Shown here piece by piece: positions 1 through 8,820 of a stretch of 23,794 nucleotides of DNA. A program made the position numbers and the translations under genes. The DNA comes from Gracilariopsis chorda (Eukaryota > Rhodophyta > Florideophyceae > Gracilariales > Gracilariaceae), in the NCBI GenBank assembly GCA_003194525.1, contig NBIV01000776.1, forward strand, positions 1 to 23,794, in the 5' to 3' direction. Under the pieces are notes generated by a model that made no database searches, was not told the DNA's origin, and saw nothing but the letters and a program-made list of their open reading frames with translations. Positions within the stretch are counted from its first letter, which is position 1. The number at the start of each line of letters is the position of its first letter.

Positions 1-6
1 CAGTAA

Positions 7-759
7 AAAACTTTGAAACTTTTGAAGAACAACGATGTGGTGGTGATCGCTCTGCCGGCACACACATCTCATATCACGCATCCAATTGATGTAGGCGTGT
101 TCAGCGCATACAAGTCATGTTTGCAGAACGAGCTGCATAAAGCCGCGAGACAGAAAGCAAAAATGAACGCCTTTGATGTCGCCTAGTGCATCAGTAATGC
201 CTATATAAGCTCCCACACTGTTGTGAGTATCCGCTCCGGTTTTCATAGCACTGGAATCTGGGATTTTGAGTTGCTGAAATCCAATTTTGCGCCGTTGGAG
301 AAGCATTTAAAATGATTCAAAGAATGCGGGAGAGGATGTTGTGTCAGTCGAAGAACTGCTGGAACAGTTTTCACGGAAGCAACGTACGTTGGTAAATGAC
401 GGAATGTGGAAGAATGTGGTCACATTCGTGTTAAAACAACGGCTAGTTGTCAAAGAACATCTCAAGTGGTATTAGATGGTTTGAATAAGCGAATGCAACA
501 ATTGCGGGAGAAACATAAGAAGGAAAAGGCACGCAAACGTGCAGTGGCGTATAGAGAACCAGATATGGATTTGCAGCGACCTATCGAACTAGCACCTGAC
601 CGCAGTATTCAACTGGAACTTGTGACGCACAGTCGCCGAGCAAGGCTGAACATAAGCAAGGCAAAATCGCGGGCGGCTGGCGCGGAAAAGCGCAGTACGC
701 ACCGGGGTCGTGTTGCGGGTACTGCGCCACCAGACAGCGAAGAGGAGGTGGACTGGTGA
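7..759 (+). pseudogene. DDE_1 (pogo/Tigger-like) transposase, 3' remnant
   Basis: This is the C-terminal end of a cut-and-paste transposase of the DDE_1 superfamily endonuclease family; the rest lies to the left of the window or is lost. Frame 1 from base 7 reads through LPAHTSHITHPIDVGVF, the signature around the third catalytic acidic residue, followed by the conserved GFHSTGIWDF block at about 238-270. An in-frame TAG sits at 184-186, between these two blocks, and a TGA at 313. The reading continues in frame 2 (316-471, VSVEELLEQFSRKQRTLV) and then in frame 1 (about 463-759), a basic Arg/Lys-rich tail ending in an acidic DSEEEVDW. One stop and two frame changes make this a decayed copy. 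The family call rests on the first two blocks and is fairly secure; assigning the basic tail to the same gene is inference from adjacency. Confidence 0.7.
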
Positions 760-1124
760 CTGCAGCGAACGGTCAAGTCTCTCAGCAAGCGCATATTTCT
801 TGCCAAATTTGAGTAAGCTGGCTTTTTGAGCCGTTACAGCTGGTTGTTTGTTTAACCGTTTTCGTGGCGAGTAAACTGATTACGCGTTTTCATGTTCCGG
901 TTATCTATTCTATAGCTTTCTGTCTTGAAATTGAGTGGCTCTTGAAGGCAATAGAGCGGATGGTTACCAAGATAGGCGAAGTTTGATATACTCCTTTCCC
1001 CAAAATCGCTACACCTGTCGATTTAGCGACTGAACGGCTACCAAGCCCGAATTGTGTGCCATGAGAACAAAGACCATTGACGGAGATTAGGGTAAAGGTC
1101 AGCAAATGACCAATTGTCATTCTT

Positions 1125-1155
1125 TGCTTATGTGTACAATTTGTAGCCATAAGCA
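1125..1155. repeat. 31-bp imperfect palindrome, copy 1
   Basis: The unit begins TGCTTATG and ends CATAAGCA, so its outer 8 bases are a perfect inverted repeat around an AT-rich centre containing ATTTGTA. A second copy of the same length lies at 1230-1260, and 26 of 31 positions agree by eye. The function is unknown. It could be a protein-binding site, a cruciform-forming element or the end of a small mobile element. Confidence 0.6.
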
Positions 1156-1229
1156 AGAGCTTATGCCACTTGGCAGGCTGAAGGCCATTTCCTTACGATT
1201 GTGAAATCAATGTGGCCAATGAAGTGCTC

Positions 1230-1260
1230 TGCTTATGTAAACTATTTGTATACATAAGCA
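1230..1260. repeat. 31-bp imperfect palindrome, copy 2
   Basis: This is the second copy of the palindrome at 1125-1155, in the same orientation and starting 105 bases further on. Here the inverted arms are slightly longer (TGCTTATGTA against TACATAAGCA). A partial match to the arm (ATGCTTATGTATGCAT) recurs at about 1375-1390. Confidence 0.6.
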
Positions 1261-1538
1261 GTTGGGTTCAAAAGGGTTCAGCGCTTTGAAAATAGATTCC
1301 GCACATTCTTTGATGTCCGGCACAGCATAAAAAAACAGAGTGAAGGACGGATGGCTAACGTATATATATATACGATGCTTATGTATGCATCAATATCGAG
1401 CATATTTTCACTTTTACCGCAGCTCGAGTAGCAGTAAAGAAATACTTTTCTGCCGTAGTGCTGCAAAAGCTTTTGCAGTGCGTACAACTAATAATAACAC
1501 ACTCGAAACACTCGGCTAGAGACGATGAGTGCAAAGTG

Positions 1539-2242
1539 TCAAAAAGAACTCACACAGTTTTTCCTCACTGTCCAATATTCTGCCTTTGCCGGACCGAAAT
1601 ACATCTGCTCATCGCGTTGGACAATTTCGCATTTCGAATCCGCTACAGCCTGAAGGTACTCTTGCTCAAACTTGACAATAGTAGTTGATCGAATAGTAAT
1701 GAGGGCGATTCCGTTCTTACGCAGACAGGCAAGCACATTCGGAAGTGCAGAAGCATCACAATGGCCCTCAACAAATACACCCATGGCAACTGCGATATCC
1801 ATAGCACGGGCCTCTGTTGGCAAAGGATGGTTTATGTCTGCCACAATCAGCTTGTCATAACACTTCTTGTTGCGAGCTTTTCCAGCATTTCGCTACTGAA
1901 GTCGACACCTACTAAGAACGCTGAGATATCGGTGGATTTGAGTCGGTCCGAAACGAGGGTACCCAGGTATCCTGTACCACAACCGACATCCACAAGTTTG
2001 AAGGGCCGCGATATGTTTTCTTCGGAAGCCATGTTGGACATTACGGCGAAGATCTTTTCAGCGCAGATTGGCCATGCGACATAGTCATTGTCAAGAACGT
2101 CCTGCTCGTATGTTTCGGACCATTGAGCATAGACTTTTTGCTTATCCTTCGTGGACATCTTGGTGACTGCCTGCTTGCCGAAACTGCATGAGACAAAGAC
2201 ATCTGTGGCATTCACGTGCCCCTCGGCAGATGGTGGATGCAT
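1539..2242 (-). CDS. METTL27-like SAM-dependent methyltransferase, one frame break
   Basis: A class I S-adenosylmethionine methyltransferase of the METTL27/WBSCR27-like group; the substrate is not predictable. The N-terminal part has the family's YAQWSETYEQDV segment, then motif I LVDVGCGTGYLG, the cofactor-binding glycine loop, and VDFSSEMLEKLA as motif II. In a second frame the protein continues YDKLIVADINHPLP, then VGVF-type sequence VAMGVFVEGH and ITIRSTTIVKF, covering the rest of the Rossmann fold. The two halves are separated by a -1 shift near 1857-1866, explained by one missing A in an AGAAG run. I chose the ATG at 2242 (MHPPSAEGHV) because the same frame upstream looks like untranslated leader; an ATG at 2158 (MSTKDKQK) is a good alternative. 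The length, about 235 residues, is normal for the family, so this may be a live gene with a sequence error. Confidence 0.75.
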
Positions 2243-2377
2243 GGTTGGCTGTTGGTGAGCGTGTACGTGACTCAGGAGTGGGAAGCAAACAAGGAGCGAA
2301 CAGATTCGGGAGTGCGAGTGCGGAAAGACGAGGAGGAGGGCTGATGCGAACGTCGGGCAGGTCGTGCGAACGTTTGC

Positions 2378-2385
2378 TATAAATA
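2378..2385 (-). promoter_or_regulatory. Possible TATA box for the methyltransferase
   Basis: TATTTATA on the minus strand (TATAAATA on the plus strand) lies about 136 bases upstream of the preferred start at 2242. It would place a transcription start at around 2350. The motif alone is weak evidence. Confidence 0.25.
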
Positions 2386-2482
2386 CAAAATTAGAGGATG
2401 AACCATTGGTTTGCGTGCAGAGAAGCTCAGTGGTTACGGTGTCATGCGTTGGAGGCGACCTGTAAGCATTAATGAAGCGCAC

Positions 2483-3691
2483 ATGCTATTCACTGGTAGG
2501 AACAGTACTGTACAAATGTTAAAGAAAAAGCGCAAATAGAGGGCAAGCAAAGCATACGTGTGCTAGAATGTCAATGGGTGGATGAGGACAGCGACGATCC
2601 AGCGCAAAACGTGTTGTGGCTGCGAGCTTCTGTACCATTAAATGCTTCTGATATCAGTTTGTGGTTCAGGACAGCGATTAAATCAGTCGTCTGGACCATG
2701 GGCTGCAGACAGAACAAGGCGTTGACTGAGCACACTTGCACCGCACCACCGCCACAGCAGTCACGGGAACGATATCCGTCGTGCTGACGATGAGAAAGCT
2801 GCATGCCGCCCACGGCACGCGAGGAGACACGTTTGCAGTTGTGTACACGTACTTTCGTGTAACAGCGTCACGTCTGTGTCGTCACTGCGCACCACGAGTC
2901 CTTTCAGAGCCCGGAACCTGTCGGGCGTTGAGCACTTGGTGCGTCCACCAACGCCTTGTCTCAAGCGTGAAGCCCTACTGAGTTTTGTTGCTCATGCAAA
3001 CATATCGACCACATGTTTACCGTGCGTGCCAAGAAATGTGCAGTTTTAAAATTAAAAAAAGTGCAGTGGGAACATTAGAAACGCACAACTCCGCTCGCGA
3101 GCGGAAGGGAAGATGCAACTCTTGCACTAACATTTTGTGTTTTTGGTTAAGGGTTACCGAAGGGTAGCATTCCAAAACTCAACTCAAATCAATAACGGCT
3201 ATGTCATTCTTGTACGAGTGGCGTACCTACCCTTACATTTGTGATGCTGGCAGACTGTTTTTGCAGCACCAGAAACGTTGCGTTGATGCTGTTGCGCAAG
3301 AAAGCTCATGGACATGGCGTCTAAGAAACAGCTGTACCAAACGTCATGTCGAACATGAATTCTCAATCCCGACATCCTTCAATGGCCAACAACAGTACCC
3401 TTGGGTAATTCCAAGTTCGAGTTTTGCAAAGTGAACAACAGAGCACAAACACCGGACTGAGTCCTGCGATGGCTCTACGTGCGCGGAAACGGCGTGTGAG
3501 CTGAACCCTTCGCATGTTTATTGTTAGAGAAATGTACATTGGCCAGCACACATGTCGCACGTATTCCAGAAAGGAAACACCGGGCAAGCAAGGGCGTAAG
3601 CGCATCATTTTAGAAGTTCCAGCCGCAACAGCGACTTTCGCACCTTCACGCGCCCCAAAACGCCCGGACGTACACGCTCGTGATACCCGAA
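2483..3691. other. Long intergenic stretch, nothing recognised
   Basis: Several 60-110 codon open frames overlap on both strands, with no family motifs and no agreement between strands. I see no RNA gene or terminal repeat. A short sequence near 3153-3166 (ACCGAAGGGTAGC) is the reverse complement of one near 14419-14431, possibly a shared fragment of an unnamed repeat. Confidence 0.35.
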
Positions 3692-4223
3692 ATGGCTTCA
3701 ATATCGTCCTCGGTTGTCATCTCATCCCTCCTTGCCCTCATGCACCTCAAGCTCAACGTCAGCAATTCCTACCGACCGCAGCGTCATCATCAAATTTCAA
3801 ACCGACCTACGAACGATCGGATGGCCTCTCATTATTGACGGCGACTACGGACCCGCCACCACTGCTGCCGTCAAAAGATTTCAAACTGGGTGGGCCTTCA
3901 AGCTATTAACCACTGACGGCGATGCCGGGCCCCTGACCCGCCCCGAAATCGCCAGATGTGCCGCAGAGGGCAGCTATGCCAGCCAGCATGTCAAGCAGTC
4001 GGAGTTCAAATCCAGAGGCTATGGCGATATTCGAGTTGTGCGCGAGCTGCTGTTTGGGCTGGAGAAGCTGAGGGAAGCCATGGGTGGCAAATCGCTTACA
4101 ATCTGGTCAGGTTATCGCGACTCAGCGCATAATGCGCGGGTGGATGGTGCCAGTAGGTCACAGCATCTTTTGGGAACCGCAGCGGATATCCCGCAGAGCT
4201 ATGGCGCTACACCGCTTTCGTGA
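3692..4223 (+). CDS. Secreted peptidoglycan-binding plus M15 D-Ala-D-Ala peptidase-like protein, damaged
   Basis: This resembles bacterial zinc D-Ala-D-Ala carboxypeptidases that pair an N-terminal peptidoglycan-binding domain with a Peptidase_M15-type domain. The ATG at 3692 opens a signal-peptide-like stretch (MASISSSVVISSLLALMHL). The mature domain lies one frame over, from about 3780, so a +1 shift or a very small intron ending at the CCGCAG near 3775-3780 is needed. The binding domain shows WPLIIDGDYGPATTAAVKRFQ-type sequence. The catalytic domain shows SGYRDSAHNARVDGASRSQH followed by LLGTAAD, whose His and Asp are expected zinc ligands. The frame stops at 4221, before the third ligand (a late HVDVR-like motif). 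A plausible continuation LKVIIGIDIR lies in another frame to 4270, with no later His motif. Family call good; integrity doubtful. It is probably an old bacterial acquisition. Confidence 0.72.
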
Positions 4224-4286
4224 AGGGATTGAAGGTGATCATAGGCATCGACATTAGGTTACACATGTAGATGTGCTTGCAGGAGA

Positions 4287-5023
4287 TCCTTCCAGGCCGA
4301 CTACTTGGCTGTATCCTTGCTAGAGAGGTTATTGAACTCATGTTAGTGTCACCCTCCAGGAACATCCGTGGACAGCTTGGGTGCATGCAATCCAACAGCA
4401 TGTGCTCCATGTGAAGTTCACCCGCTTCTAGCCAACTCGGCTTCATCCAAATTTGAGATGCCTAGAACCATCAGCGATAACGTTGGCAAGGCCATGAAGA
4501 TTGGCAGGTGTGGTATTTTAATGTTTCAGGAGTTTACTGGTATGGTTTACGATCATTTCTTATCATTATCTTGCTGATTAGCGCCTTTAGATAATTTCTG
4601 CAAAAGCCCTAGACCCGTAGGAAGTATTTCAAATGGCTTCTTCATGAGATTTATCCACAAGGCTCCAGCATGTTTTAATCCCACGTTCTCAGCCGGTTCA
4701 AACATCTGTAATGTGCTTCTCGAGCTATCCTTCGGTAACTCCGTAACTCGCACATGATACTGCGCGCAACCGCCACCGCTTTCGAGCAAAGGAACGTAGA
4801 AAATCCATAGCACTGCTCTAGTGTGCACCAAATTCCTAGGTTCCTTCCGCTCTTCTCCTTCGCTCTGTGCCTCTTTGTGCCGTCAATACGGTAAACTTCC
4901 ATGTAATTCTGTCTTATGTCAGCAAACACATTGCCGACTCACCTGGCCGCATGGTGTTAGCGCCTGCTGCGTTACAACGCTGCGAAGACAGCCGGATTTT
5001 TTTTCGTGCAAGAGAGTGAGGTG
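4287..5023. other. Intergenic stretch left of the Harbinger element
   Basis: No gene is assigned. On the minus strand two overlapping frames (4929 to 4675 and 4831 to 4553) give protein-like composition, for example RNLGIWCTLEQC and then HAGALWINLMKKPFEILP. They could be halves of one frameshifted relic, but I recognise no family and cannot choose a start. Confidence 0.3.
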
Positions 5024-5049
5024 CTCTCTCTCTCTCTCTCTCTCTCTCT
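5024..5049. repeat. (CT)13 microsatellite
   Basis: Thirteen uninterrupted CT dinucleotides end exactly where the TAA beside the left Harbinger end begins. The element may therefore have inserted at the edge of a simple repeat. Confidence 0.95.
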
Positions 5050-5051
5050 AA

Positions 5052-5069
5052 GGGCCGTTCTATGACTTT
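5052..5069 (+). repeat. Left terminal inverted repeat of Harbinger element
   Basis: Eighteen bases, GGGCCGTTCTATGACTTT, identical to the reverse complement of 13527-13544. A weaker match extends inward to about base 5099. The TAA outside is the proposed target-site duplication. Confidence 0.85.
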
Positions 5070-5220
5070 ATTTACGCGAAAAAGTGAACGCGAAGTCTGA
5101 AGACGTCCAATAAAACGACAACACGTTGCAAAACATGCTTACCAAATTTCATTTCCGTCTGCAGCCCACAAGTTTCCGCAGTCATGTGAACAAGACCTTA
5201 ACTCATCTGCATACCCTTGC

Positions 5221-5721
5221 TTGTTGAGTGACCTCCTTCCAATCAACTTTTACAAGATGATGGACACAAGCGCAGTTTACGCCGTCGGCTCGAATACGTC
5301 ACAACACCACGAGCAGCATAACTCTTCTTCCTACTTGGAGAGATTATTGACTAGCCAACATGATTCAACCCAATCAGACACAATTAAAGCGCCCAAAACA
5401 GTCAAGAAAGCTGAATGTTTGATCAAAGCCGCTTAACTTGATAATCAGAAATGCAAGGCTATTGTCAAAGAGTTGAAGATAATAGGCGAACAGAACGCTC
5501 GCCTATCAACCAAACAACTTCTGCTAGCACGTAAGATGGTGCAAAGATCGTTAACATCCAGCAGATTAGAAAACTGAGTACTGACCACCTAAATTCTAAC
5601 CACAAACAATGATCGGACGCAGGAACTTGCATCACTACGGTGAGAATTGTTTGCAGAGAAAATGGTGATGAAGAAACTGAATAAGTAAGAGGAGACGTAC
5701 CAATTATTACGAATGGAGTTG
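5221..5721 (+). pseudogene. Decayed coiled-coil reading frame, unknown family
   Basis: A single frame from 5221 keeps coiled-coil-like composition across about 165 codons while crossing six stop codons, the first at 5434. Recognisable stretches include KCKAIVKELKIIGEQNARL, DRTQELASLR and AEKMVMKKLNK. It ends just before the proposed start of the Myb/SANT-like gene at 5745, in the same direction. It may be a relic of an additional element-encoded protein or an older nested insertion. I do not recognise the family, and the call rests only on composition that persists through the stops. Confidence 0.3.
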
Positions 5722-5744
5722 TAGCTGTAGATCTTTCGACTAAT

Positions 5745-6623
5745 ATGTCTCAAGAACAAAGTGCAACTCAGAGTGGTGACAGAAGACCTGCCTTTGAAGC
5801 AGTAGAGTATTGTCGTTTACTTCATGTACTGGGAGATGTTTGAATGACAGCGAAAAGACAGAGATTTGATGCAATCCATGTCTCGGGATCAACTGGATTG
5901 GCAACAAGATTACCCATGGTCTGTTACAATAGCGCCGCTTTTTCAATGACGAAAGGTTCAAACCAAAGGCGAACACCGTTCTCTCGGGAGGAGTTACGCT
6001 GGATGATATCATAGCAATTGGCCCAGCAAAACGACCACATATACGGGACGGTGGAGTGTGGAAGCGGAAGTTTGGAGAGTTCAAAAGTGTTTACGGAACA
6101 TGTGTTTCTCGTTTTGAAGCATCAGGACAAGGAGATCCCGATGCATTTGCGAGCTTCGCTGACGGGAAATCATATATTATGTATGCATACTGTTACTTAC
6201 AATTGAATCCTATTCTGCAACCATTGGCCACTCGTGTGCTGAGCGCAGATGTGCAAAGAGAAGAGGGCGTGGGTGAAGGTGTGTCTCCGTATGGGTACAG
6301 TGGGCGTCAGGTTTTGCGTCATCCTCCAAAACGATGTAAGGCAGATTCGCGGGAGGTTAATATCGTTTGAGTAGAAAAGCCTTATATCCGCTCTGCGTTC
6401 TAACGAGGAAATCGTAGACGACGTTTGTAAGCGGTCAGAAAAGAGAAAACGCTCGTTTGAGGAAATGGATGCGGCATCACGGGCTAGTAGATCAACTTTG
6501 CAGGCGTTGAGTGAAGCGAAGCAGATGCATGCAAAAGCGAATACAGAACAAGAGAGGAATCTTCTGCAGGGAATCATAGACAAACTTCTAATTCAGCTTG
6601 CACAGGCAGAGGCTGCCATGTGA
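5745..6623 (+). pseudogene. Myb/SANT-like accessory protein of Harbinger element, broken
   Basis: Harbinger elements need a second, DNA-binding protein of the Myb/SANT-like (trihelix) type alongside the transposase. ATG 5745 opens MSQEQSATQSG, with EYCRLLHVLGD typical of the start of such proteins in this position. The body then moves to frame 1 (DLMQSMSRDQLDWQQDYPW, about 5850-5940) and to frame 2 from about 5940. There the core reads FNDERFKPKANTVLSGGVTL and VWKRKFGEFKSVYG, then RFEASGQGDPDAFASF and a tyrosine-rich YIMYAYCYLQ, to a stop at 6370. A C-terminal coiled coil with a basic KRSEKRKRSFEEMD stretch continues in frame 0 to TGA 6621. One shift is in a run of five T near 5939. At least three frame breaks make this copy inactive unless the sequence is in error. 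Family assignment is by characteristic segments. Confidence 0.65.
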
Positions 6624-6783
6624 CGTTTACATTGAGCAGCATTGCGGTTTATGCACAACGTCTGTGATGATTTGCAATGCTTGCAATAAGTGTTCAACCT
6701 GCAAGTTTATTCGTCTTCAATGTCATTGCAGAACGGTGGCGGGCCATCATAATCTTATCCACGTCTGCAAAGAAAAGCTATAA
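6598..6783 (+). other. Short cysteine-rich open frame, possible zinc-binding peptide
   Basis: Overlapping the last codons of the Myb/SANT-like gene in another frame, an open stretch of about 60 codons has unusually dense Cys and His: CGLC, then CNACNKCSTCK, CHC, HH and a final C. The spacing would suit zinc binding. There is no ATG at its start, so it would need a fused upstream exon or a frame shift from the preceding gene. It may be the true C-terminus of that protein in an intact copy, or chance. Function unknown. Confidence 0.25.
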
Positions 6784-6995
6784 CTGCCATGGATAACCGG
6801 GCGCGGGTGAACTCCGTCCATAAATCTGTCACATATACTCCAGCCGAAAGGGTTCCGACGCTCCAATGTAGTACCAGAGGAGCGCTTATTTCTCGTTTAG
6901 CAAAGGCGTTGCGATACATTCAAGGACGAGCACAATGCTATTAGATATGATTTGTTTGATGAACCGAGGGGTTCTCTGTGGCAACCATAGGACTG

Positions 6996-7678
6996 TCATA
7001 GGAGCAATTCAGGGGCAATATACTGCGGTGTGCCAACCATGTCCGTTGCGTTCACGTTGTGAGCATTGGTATCCGCGATGCCAAAATCAGGGAGCTTCAC
7101 AGTGGGGTCTTTGCTTTCAGAAAAATAGAGAATGTTCTCCGGTTTGACATCGCGATGGGCAATACCATGAAGATGGAGATGAGCAAGTGCGCGCACCAAC
7201 GAGCGCGCAACAGTGACAATGTCATTTTCGCAATATCGGGGATAATATCGCTCTCTGTCAGTGAGTCTAGGCAGCATTTGTCCGCCCGTAAGCAGTTCCA
7301 TGACGATATAAATGAATCGTTCATCCTCATAAATTCCCGAGGACTGAAAAAAGAATGGAGTGGCTCTGCATGGCACGAAAGGCGAGAACCTCGCGACAAT
7401 CACCAGACTGTGGGCAGAACAAATCCGGAGCGCCCTTGGAAATAATCTTAATAGCGGCACGAACAGAAGAATCGTTAATGGATTCACAAAAGACGCACTT
7501 CTGAACAGGCACCCATACCGAGTCGAGTACTAAGCTTCCAGAAGTGATCAATGGATCCGCGACGATACAAGGCAGGTCCAGCCGCCTGCTCCACCCGGGA
7601 ACGCAAAAGCAACTGAGTTGCACTCCATGTATTTCTATCAAAGACTGGGCTAAGATAATTGGCGTAAACCTCTCCCAC
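6996..7678 (-). pseudogene. Protein kinase fragment (CAMK-like), truncated
   Basis: The segment covers a eukaryotic Ser/Thr kinase domain from the glycine loop to the APE motif, in three frames. First comes RLGMGACSEVR, the GxGxxxxV nucleotide loop (about 7530-7490). After a shift near 7490 come VRAAIKIISK, with the ATP-anchoring Lys, and a degenerate helix C. After a second shift in a T6 run near 7345 come IYIVMELLTGGQ, the catalytic loop HRDVKPENIL, DFG within VKLPDFGIAD, and VGTPQYIAPELLL. A stop at 6996 removes the rest of the C-lobe, and no helix F-I sequence follows. MELLTGG and the HRD loop context suggest the CAMK group, as a weak call. All catalytic motifs survive, but the missing C-lobe and frame breaks make it non-functional as it stands. 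It lies inside the proposed Harbinger element, between the two transposon genes. Confidence 0.75.
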
Positions 7679-8820
7679 AATCCCGTTAGCGTTTACATTA
7701 GCATCATCCGCAAGCGACGTCGAGGACTTTTCAGTATGACCGTAAGACTGAAGTGACTGAAAAGTAAAACGTAAGCCAAATTGAGCGGCGGCTGGTGGGC
7801 AGCTGCAGAGGCAAGTGAATCATTTCTGGGAACATTTGTGCTTCCTACTCTGGAAAAATGTTCGGAGGTGACGCGCTCAATGCGTAAACCAAATTTGCTC
7901 GGTAAGGCACTCATAGCACCATACTGGAGTTGCGCGCCGGCGGCAATCGGTCCGAGTCGGCGCGATGCACAGAGGCTGTTCGAAAGGAGGAATACAGATG
8001 GGCGGCATCTTCAAGCTTGGAACGGGCGGATAGCGGAGGTCTCGCGCGCGTTGGCGGTGGTGGGGTGTAGTTGGGACGTGGGGGGCGGCCGTTGAGCGGT
8101 CGCGCTGGAGCTGGAGCTGGCAGTGGCGGTGGCGGGAGAGGTCGCTGCAGGCCGTGTAAACGCGCAAAGTGACTGAGCGGAGGTAATGGCGGAGGTGGTG
8201 GCGGAGGTGGAGGGCGAGGGGAGGCGCTGGTTGAGGCCGTGGTGGTGGCAGTGCCGGGGCTGGTTCTGGGGGCGGGAAGGGCGGTGGCAGTATCAACGGC
8301 GTGGCGGGGGTGGTGGAAAGGGAGAGGAGATGGTGAGAGAGCGCGCCAAAGAGGGCGCCCGACCACGCTTACGTGGCTTGGGTGGTGAAGCTGATTGTGG
8401 TGTATTGGGTCGCGGCACAGAGACAGAGTCTGGCGGGTGATGGGGGAGCGAGTGCAACCACTGGAGTACGTGGGCCTCGGAGGAGGAGAGGGGAGAGAGG
8501 GGAGAGAGAGGGAGAGAGAGGGGACGGTGGCGGGGCGGGGGAGACGGTGGCGGGGCGGGGGAGACGGGCATGGGGCGAGGGGCGATGAAAGAGGGGGAGG
8601 GGAAGAGGAAGAGAAGGGGTGAGGGGGAGAAGGGACGATCGATGCATATGGTGTGGACTGGCGTGCGTGTGGGTGTGCGAGAGAGATGGGCGAGGCGGAA
8701 CCGTTTCGACAGCGAGGTGCGTGCAGCGGTGCGACTACGCGCAGTGGCTGTGGTTGCACGGGCGGCTCTCACGTGGCGCTTCAAAACACAGGCAAAGTTT
8801 ACGGACTACGGTACCAAATA
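7679..8820. other. G-rich low-complexity block between kinase and esterase
   Basis: From about 8080 to 8640 the plus strand is strongly purine- and G-rich, with GGA/GGT and (GA)n runs; the minus strand is correspondingly C-rich. Long open frames here, including a minus-strand proline-rich one at 8759-7911, follow from the lack of A and T rather than from protein selection. From 7680 to 7914 the minus strand may hold the kinase's original N-terminal region, but no motif shows this. No gene is called. Confidence 0.5.
8523..8562 (+). repeat. Perfect 20-bp tandem duplication with G-quadruplex potential
   Basis: GACGGTGGCGGGGCGGGGGA occurs twice with no gap. Each copy has two runs of four or more G, so the pair, with the following GGG and GGGG, could fold as a G-quadruplex. 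It sits in the purine-rich block. Confidence 0.8.

Larger units (their letters stand above)
760..1538. other. Intergenic stretch with two palindromes, no gene seen
   Basis: I find no convincing coding region here. Short open frames exist on both strands, but none has recognisable motifs or a sensible start. The stretch is AT-rich, contains the two related 31-bp palindromes listed separately, and has a short alternating (TA) tract at about 1360-1370. It may be the 3' flank or tail of the transposon remnant to its left. Confidence 0.4.

Noticed and set aside
3692..4223. Bacterial contamination as the explanation for the M15 gene
   Set aside because: It is flanked within a few kb by eukaryotic transposons and a METTL27-like gene, lacks an operon or ribosome site, and has no bacterial neighbours. 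Contamination would need a chimeric contig, which reads could test.
5221..5721. Stop-codon reassignment as an explanation for in-frame stops
   Set aside because: The germin-like and gypsy integrase frames use all three stops normally or avoid them, and indels, not stops, dominate elsewhere. Decay is simpler.
7059..7445. Plus-strand 128-codon open frame
   Set aside because: It lies antisense to the kinase segment, whose HRD, DFG and APE motifs establish the coding strand.
7911..8784. Long proline-rich open frames on the minus strand (282 and 163 codons)
   Set aside because: Several overlapping frames are open at once because the strand is almost pure C with few A/T. They contain only low-complexity Pro/Ser/Arg runs and no domain.
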